NCBI GenBank assembly: GCA_020849195.1
Contig: JADLGT010000318.1
Coordinates: forward strand, 1-5,982
Direction of reading: 5' to 3'
Length of the DNA stretch: 5,982 nucleotides
DNA from: Bacteroidia bacterium
GTDB lineage: Bacteria; Bacteroidota; Bacteroidia; JABDFU01
A model generated the notes under the pieces. The model was not told the DNA's origin and made no database searches. It saw only the letters and a program-made list of their open reading frames with translations. Of the stretch, positions 4,128 through 5,982 are shown in pieces (position 1 is the stretch's first letter; each line of letters opens with the position of its first letter). Both the position numbers and the translations under genes were made by a program.

Positions 4128-4157
4128 CCCTGTTGAGCGTATGCACGCCCGACAGGG
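4128..4157 (+). repeat. Dispersed inverted repeat, copy 3
   Basis: Arm CCCTGTTGAGCGT (4128-4140) pairs with ACGCCCGACAGGG (4145-4157) over 12 of 13 positions (one A-C mismatch, one G-U) around a 4-nt spacer, ATGC. The 5' arm is the clearest version of the sequence shared by copies 1 and 2. The spacer is ten bases shorter than in those copies. It lies between the truncated ATPase stop (4126) and the peptidase start (4165), so as RNA it would sit just upstream of the peptidase start codon. Confidence 0.75.
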
Positions 4158-4164
4158 GAAAAAT

Positions 4165-4704
4165 ATGAAAAAACTATCTGTTCCTTATCCGGGGTGCAAG
4201 CGAGAACACATCACACAAGGGTTTCACTCCGGCCATCAGGCGATTGATTTCGCGTTTGCGAATTGCTACGGCACATTCTTGACCGCCCCAAGCAGTTGCA
4301 AGGTGGAAAAGGTAATCACTGATCTGACCATCGACAATGATTACTACCCGGCCTACCAGAAGGGCTACGGCGTATTGCTTACCGACTACGCCGAGCCGAG
4401 GTTGCAATTCCTGTTTTGGCACTTGCTACAAATCATTCCCGTCAAAGAAGGCGATTGGTTAGACAAAGGCCAAGTGATCGGCCAGATGGGGAATAGCGGG
4501 TATTGCTTGGTCAACGGCGTGGAAGTCCCCTTGAAATGTCGCGGGAGCAAGGGAAGCCACTTACACTTTGAAACCAGATTGGACGGGAATTACATTGACC
4601 CCTTGCCGTTGATTGACTTCAATTGTCAGCCCAAGTTGGACAAGGCAAAATCCGTGGAGCAGTTTTTGATAAGGTTAAGGAGTATGTTGAGCGGCAGGAA
4701 TTAA
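4165..4704 (+). CDS. M23-family metallopeptidase (phage lysin or virion peptidase)
   Basis: A 179-aa protein from ATG 4165. An in-frame ATG at 4066 exists, but its extra 33 residues overlap the ATPase fragment and the inverted repeat. The M23 (lysostaphin/LytM-type) zinc site is complete: H24 and D28 in GHQAIDF, H86 in LFWHLL, and H132/H134 in GSHLHFE. The strand order GYGVLLTDY, then VKEGDWLDKGQVIGQMGNSG, is typical of the family. These enzymes cut peptide cross-bridges in peptidoglycan. There is no signal peptide or separate cell-wall-binding domain; an insertion with Cys 114 and Cys 125 lies between the GNSG and HLHFE motifs. A host-lysis endolysin or tail-associated peptidase fits; the position before the sigma-like gene does not decide between them. 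Confidence 0.88.
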   Translation: MKKLSVPYPGCKREHITQGFHSGHQAIDFAFANCYGTFLTAPSSCKVEKVITDLTIDNDYYPAYQKGYGVLLTDYAEPRLQFLFWHLLQIIPVKEGDWLDKGQVIGQMGNSGYCLVNGVEVPLKCRGSKGSHLHFETRLDGNYIDPLPLIDFNCQPKLDKAKSVEQFLIRLRSMLSGRN

Positions 4705-4740
4705 ATAACTTCCCTTGGCTACCAGCAAGGCAAATTCATA

Positions 4741-5103
4741 ATGTCTTGGGAGGACTTGTTAAACGGGTTTGACCCGACTTTGACCATATTGGCCAAAAAG
4801 TATTATTCGGGGTTTTTCAATCAATTTGCGTATCTTTCGTGGGAAGACATCGCCCAAGATTTGCGGGTGCGGATTTGGGAACAAAAAACACATTACAATC
4901 AAAACAAGAATTTCAATAATTGGGCGTATGTGGTGTGCGTGAACCACTTGAAGAATAAAATAAAAGCCCAGCACGCGCTTAAAAGAGGGTTGGGCAAGAG
5001 TTTTACTACCGATTTTAGCGTAGAATTTAATTTAAGATTTTCAATGGATATATTTGGGAATAAGGTGGAGGCGCAGGGGCCGCAGTATGTTGAATTCGGG
5101 TAG
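4741..5103 (+). CDS. Sigma-70 region 2-like protein, probable phage transcription regulator
   Basis: A 120-aa protein from ATG 4741, 36 bases after the peptidase stop. Residues ~10-78 resemble sigma-70 region 2: an N-terminal helix with LAKKYYSGF, then LSWEDIAQDLRVRIWEQ (32-48), the usual eD-x-x-Q-e-x-x-x-x-W helix, then FNNWAYVVCVNHLKNKIKAQ (58-77), where the core-binding and -10-recognition helices lie. A basic KRGLGK follows. There is no region 4 helix-turn-helix; the final ~35 residues are unlike any sigma domain I know. Region-2-only proteins occur in phages and may redirect host RNA polymerase. As the last gene of the unit it could act as a late-gene switch, comparable in position to lambda Q; that is inference. 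Confidence 0.65.
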   Translation: MSWEDLLNGFDPTLTILAKKYYSGFFNQFAYLSWEDIAQDLRVRIWEQKTHYNQNKNFNNWAYVVCVNHLKNKIKAQHALKRGLGKSFTTDFSVEFNLRFSMDIFGNKVEAQGPQYVEFG

Positions 5104-5142
5104 GAAAAATACGGCCAGCCCATTTGATTATGACAACATTTA

Positions 5143-5197
5143 AATAGAAAAATTTAGATTTTTTCGTAAAATTACCCGATATTTTCTATTACGAAAA
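5143..5197. promoter_or_regulatory. AT-rich interleaved inverted repeats in the convergent region
   Basis: TTTTCGTAA (5161-5169) and TTACGAAAA (5189-5197) are a perfect 9-bp inverted pair 19 nt apart. AATAGAAAA (5143-5151) and TTTTCTATT (5182-5190) form a second perfect 9-bp pair. They overlap, so only one can form at a time. The region lies after the last + strand gene and may help end that transcript or bind a protein. Apart from this and the terminator at 5256-5286, the span 5104-5304 shows no gene. Confidence 0.45.
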
Positions 5198-5255
5198 TTA
5201 TCAAAACATATATTACGCTTTTTGTCAATATGGTTCGGGTCATTTTGGTTTGCAT

Positions 5256-5286
5256 AACAAAAAACCGAATCTTGCGGGTGATTCGG
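5256..5286 (-). terminator. Intrinsic terminator of the minus-strand genes
   Basis: CCGAATC (5265-5271) and GATTCGG (5280-5286) form a perfect 7-bp stem with an 8-nt loop. Read on the minus strand, the stem is followed by TTTTTTGTTAT, a good U-tract. It lies about 20 bases past the stop of the 5305-5637 gene, the expected place. On the + strand it is followed by CTGTTTGCTTTTT, so it may also act weakly in the other direction. Confidence 0.85.
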
Positions 5287-5304
5287 CTGTTTGCTTTTTG
5301 GCTT

Positions 5305-5637
5305 TTATTTGAAACATTCAAAACAAATGTTTTGTTTGTTTAATTCGGTTATTTCTACACGATGGCATATTTTACATTCGCCGCCGTGATCGAATAACCA
5401 TTTTTCGCCTTGTTGCTTTTGCCTTGCTTCGTGCAATAGTATTCTACCGCTTTTCCCGATATTGGATGTTATCGGATAAAAATAGGCAGCAAAACTATTA
5501 TTATTGACTTCTTCGTATCTCATTATCACTCGGCCAATCAATAAATTGCCAAATGATAATTCTATTTCGATCCATTCATTATCTCCAATCCCTTCTTTTT
5601 TGCCTTTTGAATTAGTTAATGTTGCGTATAGCTTCAT
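5305..5637 (-). CDS. Hypothetical protein with C-terminal zinc ribbon, 110 aa
   Basis: The minus-strand start is ATG 5637-5635, one base after the stop of the upstream minus-strand gene, so the two form an operon. Residues 1-85 look like a beta-rich domain (MKLYATLTNSKGKKEGIGDN, then WIEIELSFGNLLIGRVIMRY, then FAAYFYPI). The last 23 residues hold CKIC and CFEC (C88/C91 and C105/C108) with 13 residues between the pairs, a treble-clef or ribbon-type zinc site. A nucleic-acid or protein-binding role is plausible; no enzyme motif is present and I do not recognise the family. It is transcribed against the main operon and is AT-rich, like an accessory or regulatory module. Confidence 0.75.
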   Translation of the reverse strand: MKLYATLTNSKGKKEGIGDNEWIEIELSFGNLLIGRVIMRYEEVNNNSFAAYFYPITSNIGKSGRILLHEARQKQQGEKWLFDHGGECKICHRVEITELNKQNICFECFK

Positions 5638-5638
5638 G

Positions 5639-5941
5639 TTAGTTGATTAATAAATTATAAATGGTTTTAAAATCTTTTTTTGCGGCCATTTTTAACATTT
5701 TTCTTTGCGGTAGTTTTAAATCAGGTAAACTGCTATCAATAATCACGCTAACATTTTTTATGTTGCGTAATTTGCTAAAATAGTTTTCTATGCTTCCAAA
5801 AGTGTCCGCATATATGCCTTGTAGGTTTAACAAATCCAAATTATCGCTAATTATGGTTATATCATAATAGCGATAGCTCCAATTTGTACCAAAAGATTTT
5901 GACCATCCTATCTTTTTAATAATCAAATATGTCTTATTCAT
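5639..5941 (-). CDS. Hypothetical protein, 100 aa
   Basis: The minus-strand start is ATG 5941-5939 and the stop is TAA 5641-5639, one base before the next gene. The product begins MNKTYLIIKKIGWSKSFGTN and has an aromatic middle (WSYRYYDITIISDNLDLLNL), a helix around SIENYFSKLRNI, a strand (VSVIIDSSLP) and a basic helical C-terminus ending TIYNLLIN. The alternation suggests a small alpha/beta fold. There is no signal peptide, cysteine cluster or recognised motif. It is the first visible gene of the minus-strand unit; its start context (TTTAACAA then ATG) is AT-rich without a Shine-Dalgarno sequence. Function unknown. Confidence 0.7.
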   Translation of the reverse strand: MNKTYLIIKKIGWSKSFGTNWSYRYYDITIISDNLDLLNLQGIYADTFGSIENYFSKLRNIKNVSVIIDSSLPDLKLPQRKMLKMAAKKDFKTIYNLLIN

Positions 5942-5950
5942 TTGTTAAAG

Positions 5951-5975
5951 ACCGCCCGCCCGCAAATTCGGCGGT
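5951..5975 (-). other. GC-rich stem-loop upstream of the minus-strand genes
   Basis: ACCGCC (5951-5956) and GGCGGT (5970-5975) form a 6-bp stem with a 13-nt loop. On the minus strand it ends ten bases before the ATG at 5941, followed by CTTTAAC. It might be a weak terminator for a gene to the right or a leader hairpin; the window ends too soon to tell. Confidence 0.35.
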
Positions 5976-5982
5976 TGATTAA

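Noticed and set aside
4066..4164. Upstream start of the peptidase gene at ATG 4066
   Set aside because: The added residues overlap the ATPase fragment and inverted repeat copy 3; the ATG at 4165 has the usual A-rich context and leaves the whole M23 domain intact.
5199..5228. Minus-strand promoter with TTGACA at 5228-5223
   Set aside because: No acceptable -10 element occurs at 16-18 bases; it would only drive antisense transcription into the + strand unit.

Overview
The window looks like part of a bacteriophage or prophage genome. The + strand holds a tightly packed run of small genes in an early/middle-region order: the end of a replication-type protein, several unknown small proteins, an HNH endonuclease, a NinG/Rap-type recombination nuclease, more small proteins, an XF1762-family GNAT-like protein, an M23 peptidase and a sigma-region-2 protein. 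A convergent pair of small minus-strand genes follows. Nearly every start codon lies just after an A-rich tract and lacks a well-placed Shine-Dalgarno sequence. That is typical of Bacteroidota and some other lineages with weak SD use, but the host cannot be fixed from this window.

Layout. 1-909: partial replication-type C-terminus, then a 211-aa unknown. 911-1591: four overlapping small genes, of which the first and last are related four-cysteine proteins and the second is a membrane-anchored coiled coil. 1590-1652: three 21-nt direct repeats. 1673-2713: an HNH gene whose first ~18 codons copy the start of ninG, then ninG itself; the arrangement suggests an insertion that brought a replacement ninG start. 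2743-3338: two small helical-protein genes with near-identical leaders. 3343-3498: a hairpin plus a 109-nt RNA-like fold with a 29-position stem enclosing a canonical tRNA T-arm. 3508-4704: XF1762 gene, a truncated P-loop ATPase gene, a further hairpin, then the M23 peptidase. 4741-5103: sigma-like protein. 5104-5304: non-coding convergent region with AT-rich inverted repeats and a strong minus-strand terminator. 5305-5941: two minus-strand genes.

The two most unusual signals are both non-coding. One is the tRNA-like fold just upstream of the XF1762 gene. The other is a family of three dispersed inverted repeats (2827-2866, 3343-3380, 4128-4157) sharing the arm CCCTGTTGAGCGT. Two of these follow a stop codon directly, one lies inside a reading frame, and their central spacers (14, 14 and 4 nt) differ by ten bases, about one helical turn. 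All functional readings of these elements are inference.
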